Shown here one piece after another: positions 45,025 through 58,295 of a stretch of DNA of 64,000 bases (positions within the stretch are counted from its first letter, which is position 1; each line of letters begins with the position of its first letter). Under the pieces are notes generated by a model that saw only the letters and a list, made by a program, of their open reading frames with translations, had not been told where the DNA came from and searched no databases. The stretch is from positions 29,361,313 through 29,425,312 of the forward strand of contig CM051457.1 of NCBI GenBank assembly GCA_028274465.1. The letters are read 5' to 3'. The DNA is from Plantago ovata (lineage: Eukaryota; Streptophyta; Magnoliopsida; Lamiales; Plantaginaceae). Made by a program: the position numbers and the translations under genes.

Positions 45025-48000
45025 GTACTTTATATAATGCGTGGTGTTAAATTTAGCGGTTGTACCAACAATAAATATAGGAGATAATTAAGAGTTTCTA
45101 ACTCGTCAAAAAATAAAAATAAATAAAGTATATTATAAAAGTATTATCTTTATATTTTATGATATAATCTTTAAACTAAATTAATTACTAAAATGCAATA
45201 ATCTATGCTATAGAGGACCATGCATGCTTTAAGAATGAGATACAAATGACAGTAGCAAAGCAACAATATCAAAAGTTCAAAATTTTGCCAGTTTTAATAA
45301 AACTAAACACCTGTTATAGGATTTGGAATTATAAAAAGATATTTACAGATCTTTAATCTTTACATAGTACATGCTACAAATCAAAGGATTGTATATCAAC
45401 TCCGCATTCAGAATTCTCTCTCGAGTCACCTACAAACCAGCTTGCGCACTGTACACAGAAACAACAAGCACACTGAAATACACAATAAGATATCGACCTT
45501 CGTTGTTCACATTCTAATCGCTCATGCTCTCTTAAATAAACCACATTCCCAGCCCAAACGGGATACCTCAGGCAATAAACCACTACCCCCAAACGAGCCA
45601 GTGTCTGCCCCACTCTCACCGCGTAATCATAGGTCAACCATACAGCATACCATGGCACTTGGACGAGTGATCCATGGAGCTTCCCCATGTGTATTTGTAC
45701 CTCAGGCACTGCCTAGAGATATATAAGAAGCCGAGAGGCCCAAGAGTGGTAATGCAGTTAGGGACATCGATTGTGTGGCTGAATTTGGTTCTCTGCCAAA
45801 CACAGTAAGTGGCGGCCTATCAAGTGTTTTAGTTGCTGCATTTTTACAAACACTTAAGCTACTGGAATTCCTCGTTGCTGGAGAAAACATTTTCTGTTTG
45901 TTCGAATCACCTGGCAATAGTCACACCCCCTATACAGTCATTGTGGTAGTATGTGATCAGACCCCTAGAGTCATATTTAGATTCATTTGAATCCCTCACA
46001 GTAACACAGACAACAAGCAATCCAGTGATTCAAAGTAACCAACTTAACTAAAACACAATGCATCGAAAATAAGTTATAGTTCAAACAATAAAAATTCTAA
46101 TATGGTCGATATCAGGAAACTAAAATATTAGGACATAAACTGTTGAAATTAGTGATGCTATGTGGATTTTAATACACTAAATTCATCTGTAAATTTCTGA
46201 ATATCAGAAGCACAAGCAATGAAGCAACAAACACTAACATTATATATATAATAAGAATTGAGCATCACCTCCACAATATCTAACAGTTAAATAATACAAT
46301 GTAATACAGTTGCTTACCAAACATAACAAAGACAGAAAAGTATAGCTAAATAAACAACAATCGGTCAACTGTTCAACAACACGAATATGATAGTTTTCTA
46401 ATCAATATGCTAATATATCTACACAATCTTGGATCAATTAATCAAGAACATGAAAGAAGGAAAAGTTTACTAACCAACTTAATTGACAACTCAAAGAAGA
46501 ACATTCTAGAAACAGAAGTATTATGATTGTTCCTTTGTGAGGAATGGTATTGAAAGGCGTTTATACAGTATCTATCCTCATTGTTGAATCATGCCACAAC
46601 ATTTCCCTCATCTGGGAAGAAAAGTTTGTTCAGAGCAAAACTTCCAAGCATTAGCTTTGAATTTATTTAAGCCTTGGTTTATCAGTAACAACAAGGAAAC
46701 CATAAAGACCACAAGACTCTTTTTCAACTCAATTCAAGTGCTATACAACACTCCATTCGACTAACACACTAATAAAGAAGAGAATTACTGACCATAAATA
46801 AAAGATTCAATATTCTTTAAAACTCAGACCACATTATAATTATCTTTACAACTTTTATAACTTTTCCGTTTTCGTCCGAATTAAATTCGTCTCCTTGAAG
46901 AAATGGCAAAGAAATTATGTAGCCTGTGTTACAATATCAGAGACTTAATTTATTCACCAATTACAATAAAGAAAGAACTGGACTACTGGAGTATGAAATA
47001 GCACCTTTCTACGACTTAGTCACTCAGTTATACCATTTTGCTATTGTCCGTCTGCAACATGCTATTGCGAAACAGGAGCAGCACTAACAAAGCATGTTGT
47101 TAAAAGATGAATTATGCCTTAATCAACCAAAAACCCTTTAGAGACCGTATTTATTTTTTCATGAATTTCCAACAAACAGTCTATAATCTAACACTTATCA
47201 AGAGAAATATACTCACCTTATATTGCTTTTGAGCAACTAATTAACTACACAAGGTCAACATCTCAACACAACTTAGTTTAAAAAACTGGGAGCATGATCC
47301 ACTCAAAATTGGCAACCACAAAAAACGTATAATTTGATGACTTCTCTCTCAAATTGTTTCCTGCATCATTTGATGCGAGGTCAAATTCAAACTAACCTGG
47401 AATTTTTTTCATATGTTACGAGTGGCTTGTTTGTGAATACATTTGTGTGTTTTGACCTGGTAGGTAAGGACGCAGAGGTATAACCTTGCAGCTCTTCCTG
47501 ATGAAGAGAAACAAATGATGAAAGATGCCTTTACCAGTTCACAGGATTAACCTGCAATATTTCAACAGGTAGAACCTTTCAAATTGTAGCAATATTTTCA
47601 TCAGCTGCTCCAGCAAGCAATATGAAATACCTCTATTTATAACTTGGGCTCCTCATTTCAGATGTTACTGATGGTTACTTTCCGGGTCATTTCTGGAGTC
47701 ACACTCCACGAGCTGGGATAATTTAAAGCATCGGGTAAACAACATTGCTCCACTTTTTTCGACCTGTAGAAAAACTAATTAATATTATATTGCCTGAAAT
47801 AAAATTAATACGAACCTATTTTATAATTGAAGTTCCAAACTGCAATTAATATCAGAAGAACAAACAACCTGAGCGAGTGAGCAGGATCAACTTACTTTTA
47901 AATGCATGTGTTTCCTTTTCTTCAGCAACATCTGCCAACTCAGCTTCATTAGGTAACTCGTCATGTACTCCTTCAATTTCAGCAGTTGATATTGCAACTG

Positions 48001-49070
48001 TAAAACCATCATTAGCTCCCTGAGTTAACATCATCAAGTTCTCTCTGAACCTTATAGATATAAAGAAGTGCTATACGGAAAAATCTGATCTTGAACAATA
48101 GCAAACAAATCTCTTCGTGTTGTGTTCCTTTTTCTTTTTCGGGGTGGGAGTGGGGGGGGGTGTGTGGGTGGGTAGCGTACAACAGCTCTAACGCATCAGG
48201 ATAGTATATCAATCTACATCACCCTTGATGAAATATTAGAGCAAGTCATATATCTCACAAGTGGGAACCCCTACCAACATGACAGACTAAATTATGCAGC
48301 TACGTGGATATTACCAGATGTAATAGAGAGCAAGAGGATGACCCAGTATCAAAATCAAGTAAACTGAGCAAGAGCGCAAACTAATTAAACTGTACAAAAA
48401 CCAAACCAGGAAGGTATGTTCATCTCTCTAATTCAACATGTCCACATCAAACAATCCAAACATAAAATCTAATTGAACATCTTCTAACAGAAAATACACA
48501 CCCTCACTCTTAATTAATAATTACACATCAATTTGACAATCAAAGGGTTGGAAATATGACAACGCATAAGCAGCTTCGAACTCGGTGCAATAATTAATTA
48601 TAGACACAGTGACAGAAGTTACCAATTGGCAAAAACTCCGATGTGGTCGTCAATTATGCTGCGTCTCAACGTCTTAACCATCATCTACTACCTTCTGCAA
48701 CCAACATCCATTGAAAATAATAAAAATTGAAACATCAAAGTCCATAGATATAAGCAAAGAAAGATTACTCGGGTGCCAATTTCGATAGAATCAAAGTTAT
48801 ATAAAAAAAAAAACTGATATTTCCACATGCGGAAAAAAAAAAAACAAACAGAAAGAACATAATGATGAATCCAATTGGATAAAAGGGGAAAGAGATTTGA
48901 GATATAATTAGGAGATTAAAATCAGACCACACTAACCTATTTCAGTTGGAATCGTAGCTTCAGTAAGATTTGAGAAGGAAGAAGATCGATGATGATTGGA
49001 GTCTAACGGACGGAATGAAGGAAGTAGGAGAAAAATCAGCCGAAAAAGGTCCAGTCAGATACGCCGCCTG
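45025..49070. other. No recognised gene; scattered exon-like pieces
   Basis: Open stretches on the minus strand at 45374-45709 and 45702-45917 overlap in different frames and match nothing I know. On the minus strand an exon-like piece (about 48699-48626, ending GCCAATTG|GTAACT) starts M-M-V-K-T-L-R-R. A second piece (48028 to about 47897, after TAACTCAG, ending before GTAAGTTG) encodes an acidic GANDGFTV...ELADVAEEKETHAF segment, but only in a frame different from a simple join with the first. A plus-strand piece at 47464-47550 reads QRYNLAALPDEEKQMMKDAF and then a stop. These may be captured or decayed gene fragments. Confidence 0.3.
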
Positions 49071-49510
49071 AAGACTACACGATGCGCAAGCCGAATTGCT
49101 CATCTCTGGCTACAAGGACATGGAGAGGAATCGAGTTGAGCCTTCTCACGAATACCAAGTCGCTTCGAGGGAAGAGTCGGAGGAAGAGAGAAACTGGGCC
49201 TAGGAGTTGGTCTTCCTTGGACCAAACCCCGGCTAAGTGATAAGGAGAGAGGAAGAAGAAAGAAGGGTTCACGACCTTCCCCGTATCGGTAAAAAAAAAG
49301 AAAAAAGGGGAGAAAGAGAGAATAAGTTCCAGAGCCATGGAGCAAAAGCTATCCAATTTATTACGTAAATGAAGACAGATGCGATTAGCCTACTTACTCT
49401 TTCCATTTCTTTCTACTTGTTGATACCGGCAAGACCCAGCCAGATGATGCTGGTTGAGCCCATGGTTGAGTAAAAAGAGAATTGAAAGGAAGGAATGGAG
49501 AGAAGATCTT
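49071..49510. other. Possible organellar (mitochondrial) DNA insert
   Basis: The composition changes: GC rises and the text (CTACAAGGACATGGAGAGG, GACCTTCCCCGTATCGGT, GCAAGACCCAGCCAGATG) has the feel of plant mitochondrial intergenic sequence. I recognise no organellar gene, so this rests on style alone. Confidence 0.3.
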
Positions 49511-49995
49511 GGAAATGAATTTATATAAAGTAATCATTGTCCAATTGTATTTTTTATTATTAAATAAATATATTTGACACACATTAAAATAGCAAATGAA
49601 ATATTAAAAATAATGATTATAAAAATATATAAAATATTAGTGTATAATTTTGTCCTTTTCTTTTTAAACAAAGAATAATAAATTATGATATTTTTAGTAA
49701 TTTTGTAAGATATTTTTTTCAATAATATAATCGAAAAATTTGGTGACTTAATTGACCTAATGAAAAGATTACGAAGATTGAAAAACTAAAAATAAGTTAA
49801 TTCAATCAATATAGTGATAATGTTCATATTTATATAAGAAGAATATATTTACTTTATGTGTTCATATATGTAATGAAGGCTAATATTTGTATATATATGT
49901 ATACCGGTTCAATACGGCTTGATACTGCTGAACCGGTCCAACCCCAGTCTAACCTTTTTTAGGAAGTGGCCGGCTCGGCTTCCGGTTCCGGCTTT
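49511..49995. other. AT-rich spacer
   Basis: More than 75% A+T, with no repeat ends or coding potential seen. It borders the leader of gene D. Confidence 0.4.
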
Positions 49996-51523
49996 TAAAA
50001 CATTAGCTCTCACCTACCCTGCAGCATGATGATTATTGAGTGGTCGTAAGTCATAGAAGAATAATTGATGAGACATGTACAGTTGACTCTTGTTGATTTC
50101 AGTAGTATTGCAAAAAAATTCAGATCTCATTCTATCATTTGTGTTCATCAAAGAAGAAAAAATCATCTGATTATTGCAACAGACAATGAAAACCAATGGT
50201 GATTGATCAGGTAATTAGTAAAAACCAACTTCTCAGATTTTTGTGTTTTCATCATCCTTGTCCCTGCTCAGCGAGATTTACTTTGATCTGTTTACACTTT
50301 GAATCAGGTAGCAATGATGTGAAAAGGGTGGGTTCTCTTCTCTGGATTCGTTTCTTGCTTAACTCGCCCAGCTTAATTTATCAGCCTAGCAGGTAAGGTT
50401 CAATTTCAAATGTCCTAGATTTTCTTTATTTCTATGTTAGCTTGCAGCTTGCTAAACCCATTTCTAACATGCTGTATATATTGAGCTCAACTTGTATAAG
50501 ATTTTTTATTCTCAAAACCAGCATTAATGCAATTTACTTGACCCATGCTTTAATTGCTATGATGTTTCCTGGATATCAAGGTACAATAATAAGAATTCAT
50601 CCCATTTTAGAGCCCCAAGTTGTTTTTGTTTTAATGGATTTTGTCTGAAGAAACCTCGCTGCGGTATGCTCTAATTCATTTCCCCTGTTTTTTTCCTTTT
50701 CTTTGTGGCTTTAAAAAATTACCATTTGTTCTCTGAAGGATTTTAGTACCTAAGTTATCCGTGATTCCATCATATCCATTTTCTATTCCGTGTTTTTTTA
50801 TTTTCTTTTTCCCAAAGACTGTGTGCCGTCCAATTAAGCTGAGCATGTAATAAGCTGAACTTGTATAAGAGCAATTAACTAACTTGAGGTACGGTTTGGC
50901 ATGTATGTTTCCTCGATTTTGTGGGATACTAATAAGAACTCGTTTCATCTAATAACTAACTTAGAGCTAACCCCAAGGCCCCAGTTACATTGTTTTTCTT
51001 TTGATGGATTTTTGCTGAAGAATCCCCAATCTGACCAAATACATTTCCCCTGTTTTTGGTGCGTAGCTTTTTAGACTTACCGTTTGTTATTTGCAACAGT
51101 AGCATTTATGTATTCCCATGCAGAGATTGATCTACTAGTAAATAATTACATCAACAAAAACAGATAGTATACATTAAGACTAGCTAAGATAGCCAGACTG
51201 CCAGAGTCCCAGGGAGGTCTTCCAACCAAGTAAAGATTTTTACTCATGAAGTAGTTCAGATCTGATATGTGGTACATCATAGATTCATATATAGTACATT
51301 GTCTTTTGAATTACTTAGAAATTTAGATTCCCAGTAACAAATGGATTCTCTTTCAACTAATAAGTAGGAAATGATTATGAAACAGAAATTATATTTTTAC
51401 CTTGTTTATTTTTCCTGCAACACTTACAAGTCAGAAACTTGATTAATTTACTGAATTGATCAGGTTCCATCAATTGACTTGTGCATTATTAAAGTATATA
51501 ATGGAACTTGTTGACAGGTAAAA
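49996..51523 (+). other. 5' leader exons and introns of gene D
   Basis: The first exon ends GATTGATCAG|GTAATT (50210/50211). A small exon 50308-50392 is bounded by TGAATCAG and CAG|GTAAGG. The acceptor TTGTTGACAG ends at 51517, six bases before the ATG. Sequence here is closer to the leader of B (19281-21410, minus its solo LTR) than to that of C. Confidence 0.6.
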
Positions 51524-54500
51524 ATGGATCCAATCGATTCAAATAGGCCAGACAAAATAAGTGGGAAGATGCACCTTTTGGATGGAAGAGATTATACCCA
51601 AAGCATTGATACCCTGCGGCAAGTGTTGATTGATGTATACAAAAACTTTATTTCAATGGCTAATGTCATCGAACATGCTGCTTTTGGAAATCAAATCTTT
51701 TGGATATTTCCAATAGTTCCAAATAATACACACACTTCTCCCAACCTGACCACTCGTATTTGGGAGCTAAAGTATGTAATGGGATTCATTAGAAGCGCGT
51801 TGAAATGGTGTGTCAGTGATGTTGGAGTGATTAACAGGACTTTAGTTGATCTCTTGACTTCCATTGAAGCTGACTTTATAGAGTTCTCACACCACTGCAT
51901 TTCATTATCATCAGATGAGGGTGTGTTAGTTGAAAATCATGGGGATGAGAGTTTTGACCTCAACTTTTCGGAGCAGAAGATTCTAGATGCCTATTTATTT
52001 ATATGGAGGAATTGTGTTCCATCCACTTCCATGTTCACCGAGGGATCAGTAATGGAGCGTCTCGACCAAACCATTGAAGATGATAGGAAGCATAAGAAAC
52101 AGTCTGTCGTTATGAAACAGTTCATCCATTTTGTCAAGGAATCCACAGGTCAAGCAAGTTTGGAGAATATATTACCTTGGGTCGATTACTTACTTGACAT
52201 GATGATGTGCTCTTTCTTCCATTGTAACATGGAAGAACCATATTCCGACATTGCAAGCCGTCTTGATGCAGCTATAGATTGTATTGTCTTGCATATTTTG
52301 GTTTGGCATCCAGAATCACGTCCTCCCTTCACTGGCAAACTTATGGTGGCTTATGTTGAGTGCATTCAAGAAAATCTGCTTCGGCTTCTCAGCAATGAAT
52401 ATTTTTGTCTTTCTAAACAGCTAAGACAACAAATCATAATTGTTTGTGATTTGTTGAGGAACATGCTTGCTCTTCTTAGCAATACGCTGCCAAAAAATGA
52501 ATTTGACCAGGAGAAATACACATCAACTATTTCTACTGCATTGAAGCAACTAGGATGCATCATCTCATCTTTCTTTGCCTTTGAATTCGATGGTGACAAG
52601 ATGAGTTTCCAGATTACTGATTGGCTCTTAAGAATTTTCCAAGCTTTCAGTTTGCAACTAGAGTCCGATGGTTCCTTGACTAGTGAAACACCGATCCAAT
52701 ATTTCTTCCAACATTATCAGTTACTACTCTCAACTGATGAGGATGTTGATATGAAAAGTCCATCAGAGAATCAAACCGAATTTGACGGAAACTTGGCATG
52801 CGTGACAAGTATTGAGGGGGAGATACTACCGAACCTCATAATAGAAATAGTTGCTGTGTTAAAAGGCATGGGGTCTATCATATCATATTTAAACAATAAG
52901 GTAAAGAGACGACCAGGGGCGGACCCAGGATTCAGACGACTAGAGATGAATTCTGCGCTGCGTGAGCTACTACTGAAAGGCAGAACAGAAATAGTTGGTG
53001 TGTTAACAGGCCTGGGATCTATCACTTGCTCATATTTAAACAATAAGGAAAATAGACGAATAGAGATGAATTCTGGGCTGCATGAGCTGCTCTTGAAGTT
53101 TGATCGTGTCAAAGAACTCACAAGGCTGATCCTTAATAAAATCTTTATTTTCTCAAGAGTACAGGTTCCGCAAACTGATCCATTGGGGTTCTTGAGTCTT
53201 TTGCTTGAGAACTTGGGGGAGTTGAGAGTTCGTCATTTTGATTTGGTCAGGGATTGGAAGGATCAGTTTCAAACCATTCATGATGACCTTGTTGTTTTCA
53301 GGTCATTTCTCCAAAAAAGCAGTGAGAAGAGCATCAACTGTGATAGTTCACAGCATCTTTCTATTCGTATCAGAAAAGCAACATATGATGCAGAATACAT
53401 CATCAATGCATTCGCTGCTGGCGCTTTTCATGAATGGACCAGATCAGTCCTAATCTCTGATTTGATAGAACAATTTAATCTGATTAAGGAAGAGGTTAAA
53501 ACTGCAGAAATTGTTATTGAGGGCTCAAGTGACGTCTTGCCACATGAGCCAATTCCAACAACTAATTCAGAGAAGATTATTATTCATGCCTCCGCACAAG
53601 TGTCAGTTTCGTCAAATAATGTGATTTTGGGTTTCGAGGTTGTGATGAAACTACTGATGGAACGTCTTGCTAGTGACAAGAAGCAGCTGGATGTTATCTC
53701 AGTGGTAGGAATGCCTGGAATTGGCAAGACTACTCTTGCAAAGAAAGTTTACGAAGATCCTTACACGGTCAACCTCTTTCAACTCCGTTCATGGTGTGTT
53801 GTGTCTCATGACTATGACAAGAAAGACTTGTTGCTTCGCATCTTAGGCACGGATGGGAACCCGAAAGAAACTTATGAAGAATTAGGTGAAAAGCTTCACA
53901 AAAAGCTCATAGGGAGACGGTACTTGATTGTACTTGACGATGTTTGGGATATAGATGCATTCTATTGCCTCAAACGTTTCTTTCCAAATGTTGATGATGG
54001 AAGTCGCATAGTGTTGACAAGCCGAGCTCTTCTAACAGGCCATGATAGCAATCCTGTTAAACTCAGTCTGTTATCTGATGATGAATGTTGGAATATATTG
54101 AAAGAGAAGGTGCATCCGAAAGAAGAATTCCCCATCGAATTGCGTGAAATTGGTAAAAGAATTGCTAAGAAATGTGGAGGATTACCGCTAGCAGTTGTCG
54201 TGGTGGCTGGATTGCTTGCCAAGTTAGACAAGGTTGAAGATGTATGGAAGGAAGTTGTGGAGAGATTGAGTATTTATAGTGCCAGTGACGGTGATTCTCA
54301 AGGAGAGGGGATGAAAGCTTTGGATCTGAGCTATGAGCTTTTACCTGATCACTTGAAACCATTGTTTCTGTATGTTGGAGCATTTCCAGAGGATAGTAGC
54401 ATTGCTACAAAGAAGTTAAAATGGTTATGGATTTCGGAGGGGTTCATAAGGAAAAGTGGAAAGAGGAGCCAAGAGGATCAAGCAGAAACATATCTTATGG

Positions 54501-56192
54501 ATCTAATAGACAGAAGCCTTATCATGGTTGATGAAACAAAATCGAACGGATTGGTGAAAACTTGTCGGATCCATGATTTGATGCGCGATATGGCTTTGTC
54601 AAAAGCTAAGGCAGAGTTTTTTTTGCACTGTATTGGCAATATGAACCAATTACTTGAGCATTTAATATTCGCAAGACGAGTTTGTGCGCACAATTTTGAA
54701 GGTGCTGCAACCGTTGTATCTGCAGATGAAGCTCTTCCACGACATGGACTGAGTACATACGATGATGATCTGCCAACACATTTGATGCCTAGCTGTCTCA
54801 ACTCTGTCCTGTTCTTCTGTAGGTGGAAGGATGGTTTGGACCAAAGTGCATCTATCTTTAAAAAGCATAAGATGTTAAGGGTCTTTCATATGAGTGATTA
54901 TTTTTATGGTAGATTAGAGCTCCCTGATGATGTTAGTTTGCCAGTTCATTTGAGATACATTTCATGTCGTATCCGCTGCATCAGAATCCCATCATCAATA
55001 TTCAGCCTGTGGGACTTAGAGACCTTAAACATCTATGTGGATGGCAGCAATGAGATAATTAGAGTGCCAGGTGAAGTATGGAAAATGGCCAAGTTACGAA
55101 ACCTCCATATAACCAATGGTGATGGTTTTACATTTAGTGAGGCAGTAGCAGGTGAGGAGTGTTGTAGCAATAGGTTGGAGAATCTGCAAACACTTTCAAG
55201 GCCTAAATTCAATGTTGGAGAAGACACAGAGCTGCTGTTTGGAAGATTCCCAAATCTTGTCAAATTGAAGTGTTTCTTCTCTGATAAGAGTGGAGACAAG
55301 TCAGGGATGTGGCCCAGATTGGAGTCTCTTCATCAACTCCAATCACTGAATGTGCGGTGGTCATCTGGCGATCCATGTATTTGCCCCCAATTCAGTCTTT
55401 TTCCACCAACCTTGAAAAAGCTGACGCTGGAACGTTTTAAGTTGAAATGGAAGGATATATCAATCTTGCAAGAAGTACTACGAAGCCTACAGATTTTCAA
55501 ATTAAGATTTGAATCTGTTGAAGATGAATTGTGGGATATGGAGGATGGAGTATTCCCCAAACTCAAGTTTCTTCAATTGGGCTATTTGAACATAAAACGA
55601 TGGATTGCTTCTGCTGAGAATTTCCCATGCCTTGAGAAATTGGCTTTATATAGATGCCGTGACCTTGAGGAAATCCCTAGTAGTTTGGGAGAGATCTATT
55701 CGTTGGAGAAGATTGAGTTAGACAGCTGCAGCCACAGTGCTTCGGAATCAGCAAGGCGGATTGAAAAAGAACAAATCGAAGAATTCGGAAATGATTTGCT
55801 CAAGGTTCATGTTTTCGATCCTTTACTTCCTCCAAAAGGTAATTTAATTAACTACTACTCACCCCCGAACTTTATACTATACGGCTACGTAGTTACTAGT
55901 ACTGTATTTGCTTTCTCACAAAATATATGGATTATATATTCCAGTTTGACCGTGTTTTGAAACAAAAATCTAAGTATCTAACCAATCACTACCTTATGTT
56001 TTTGTTTTCTATATCGGGATGCGGAGTTGTAACAAAAACTGCTTTCTCGAACAATATAGGAAGGTGTACATTCTAGGGTATTGCATTGTGTTTATTAATT
56101 ATGCATGTAAGTTTATAACAAAAGTTCTTCTTCATTAATTTATATCTTGTGCTGTTTATGCAGATGATGATGGTGAACTCAGTGAAGAATAA
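51524..56192 (+). CDS. R1-like CC-NB-ARC-LRR disease resistance protein (gene D)
   Basis: The first exon 51524-55838 is open throughout (unspliced, the frame would run to 55960, 1478 codons). A donor CCAAAAG|GTAATT and an acceptor TTTATGCAG (ending 56163) add a 29-base last exon encoding D-D-D-G-E-L-S-E-E and a stop, about 1447 residues in all. Motifs sit four residues later than in gene C: P-loop Lys735, kinase-2 LDDVW 804-808, IHD 1016-1018. NB-ARC is almost identical to C, while the N-terminal extension and especially the distal LRRs differ. D keeps the LRR segment IRIPSSIFSLWDLETLNI (54976-55062) that C has lost. As an R1-type NLR it is expected to act in the cytoplasm and nucleus in pathogen recognition. 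It appears intact. Confidence 0.93.
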
Positions 56193-56972
56193 TCACATGA
56201 TGATGATGATGATGTACTTAGTTATCAGATGCCGAATTAAGCAACTGACCTATTGGATTATGAAATGTGATTGCATAGCTAAGAAAAACGTGTTCTCTTA
56301 ATTCGTGCATTCATATTTGTACTCTTAAAATTAGTTATGTTATGTACTTGAAATAATTTGTGATTTTGAGATTGGAATATAGTAATAGATCAGTATTGTC
56401 GGCTATCTTAAATTACTTGTCACTTGTCTACATAGAGTTATAGTGTAGAAGCTTGATCATGAGACAAGCTTAAGTGGAAATGTTAAGGGTACAAATTAAT
56501 TTACCAAAAATTCAGTTGATCGTGATTCCAATGCGGATCTATCCGCAATCTGATCCGCTCGGAATGGATTGCATCATGTTCAAGGTTTTCTCCATCAGTT
56601 TTAGCAGCTGCCCATGAATAAGATCCAAAATAAGAAGATGATTTTCAGAGAAAACAGCCAGGTTTTAAAACTAAATTTACCTGCCAGCCATAAAACAAAA
56701 ACACTGAGATCTTAGTCTCCTGGACCTTGCTACATTTCAATTCATCATATTACAAACTCTTGCACAGATCATACCGTAACATGCATAAACCAACATCTAA
56801 ATCAACGGGCAAAGATTGCAACGACAAATGTAAGCTGCATCACGGAAGTCATGATACAAGTGAAATACAGGTAGTAGAGAGGTACATATCAGAGAACAAA
56901 TGACAACCGAAAAGACTATATAACACTGAAGAAAAGGAAGTACATTACTATGTCAAAAACCAAACAGACACA

Positions 56973-57265
56973 CTATAGCCTTTTGGCCTCATCTTCAGCA
57001 GGATCACGAAGAGTTCCAAACATCCAGTCCATCCAGATTGTGTAGTGGCCGTAGTTATGGCGGTAAGTGGTGTGATGTATGGTATGGTAACCTGCACCCA
57101 TTACAGGCCATAATTTCCCATGTATACAATCATGAATGTTTGCAGTCCATATGGCCTCTATGAATAGAAGGGCTATGTGTGTGATGAAATGTATTCTCAC
57201 AAGGAAGAGAGCCATAACATGTGGTGCTGCTTGTAATATCCCATCCACTGGGTGGAATGCCAGAC
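56973..57265 (-). pseudogene. Delta7-sterol C5-desaturase, last exon only
   Basis: This exactly matches exon 3 of the intact gene, including the 293-base length, the acceptor ATTAG|GTCTG and the stop. A single visible residue change (V to I in E-A-V-W) separates the two. Exons 1 and 2 are missing: just past the acceptor, at about 57410, homology jumps to sequence 5' of the intact gene (35430). It encodes only the third histidine box and cannot make an active enzyme. Confidence 0.9.
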
Positions 57266-57410
57266 CTAATTCAAACCAAAAAACGTTCTTACGTCATCAT
57301 AAGTCAAAAATATTATGAGTAAAAGAAAACATAAGCAACTTAAAAACAGGTAAAATTGATGTTATATCGTCTGGATCAAAATTGGTAAGAATAATGCCTT
57401 TGATTTAATA

Positions 57411-58295
57411 ATTAGTCTGTTTTTTTTTTTTCTAAAGAACAATATTTGTGAGTAAATTTCAAATTATATCAATTCCAATTTAAACTCTCTTTACTTCTGT
57501 CCTAAATTCAGTTTTCAAACTTCAATTCAATTTAAATTTATTAAGTTTATTAAGTATTTTCTCCTTCTCCAACTTATTAATTCAAAAAAAACAAATTGAA
57601 GGTGCTACTCCAAGGTTTAAAATCTAGGAGAGGTTACATATACTACTCCTTCACAACCACTTTGACACAATTGTTGAGTGAATATCTTTAATACATAACT
57701 TACAAGCGTAAAAGAAAGAAAGAAAAAAAAAAAAAAAAACAGACTAAGTTGCATATTTTGGAGGAACCACCAAGGTCATCTTGAGATTTTGCAAACCAAC
57801 GAAAAAGAAAAAGAGCCCACAGTCTCATCAGTTAATCCATGGGCTAATGGAGTTTAGTTAGTAGTTTGGACTTTAAATTAGTTGTTGTCTTGTATAAGAA
57901 TTGAGAATCCAGATTGCTCACGTGACATGAGGGGTACCCAAACCAAATTTCATCTGATCCAGCTGAATTTCGACTGGATAGTTTCAGAGTTTCACTTCAC
58001 CGGGTCCAATATTAATGCATACTCACGTCCTAATGGATTTATAAAACATCGTATACTTGAACTTGTATCCCTACAGAAGTAGTAGTCGGATATGAGAAGA
58101 TGGTTGGAATTGTATGTGCACCAAGACTTGTACCGTGGTTTCCAAGGGATAGGTTCGCCTTGGTCAATCGGTAAGCTGTGTAACTCCTCTATTGGTAATA
58201 TAAAAAATTTAATTGTGTTTCTTTGAAATTGAAGTTGAAAGTTACTAATAGAAGCACTTTATGTATGATCTTGATATATGTATAAATATGTATGT
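57411..58295. other. Non-coding flank of copy 2
   Basis: This corresponds to 35430-37230 with deletions. It contains poly(T) and poly(A) tracts at 57420-57431 and 57723-57740. No gene is present. Confidence 0.5.

Noticed and set aside
49075-49356. 93-codon minus-strand ORF rich in Phe and Leu
   Set aside because: Low-complexity stretches and two overlapping frames of equal quality; more likely spacer than a gene.
55839-55960. Extension of gene D's ORF past 55838 (NLINYYSPPNFILYGY...)
   Set aside because: A good donor (AAAAG|GTAATT) and a matching acceptor with a conserved acidic last exon indicate this is intron read as ORF.
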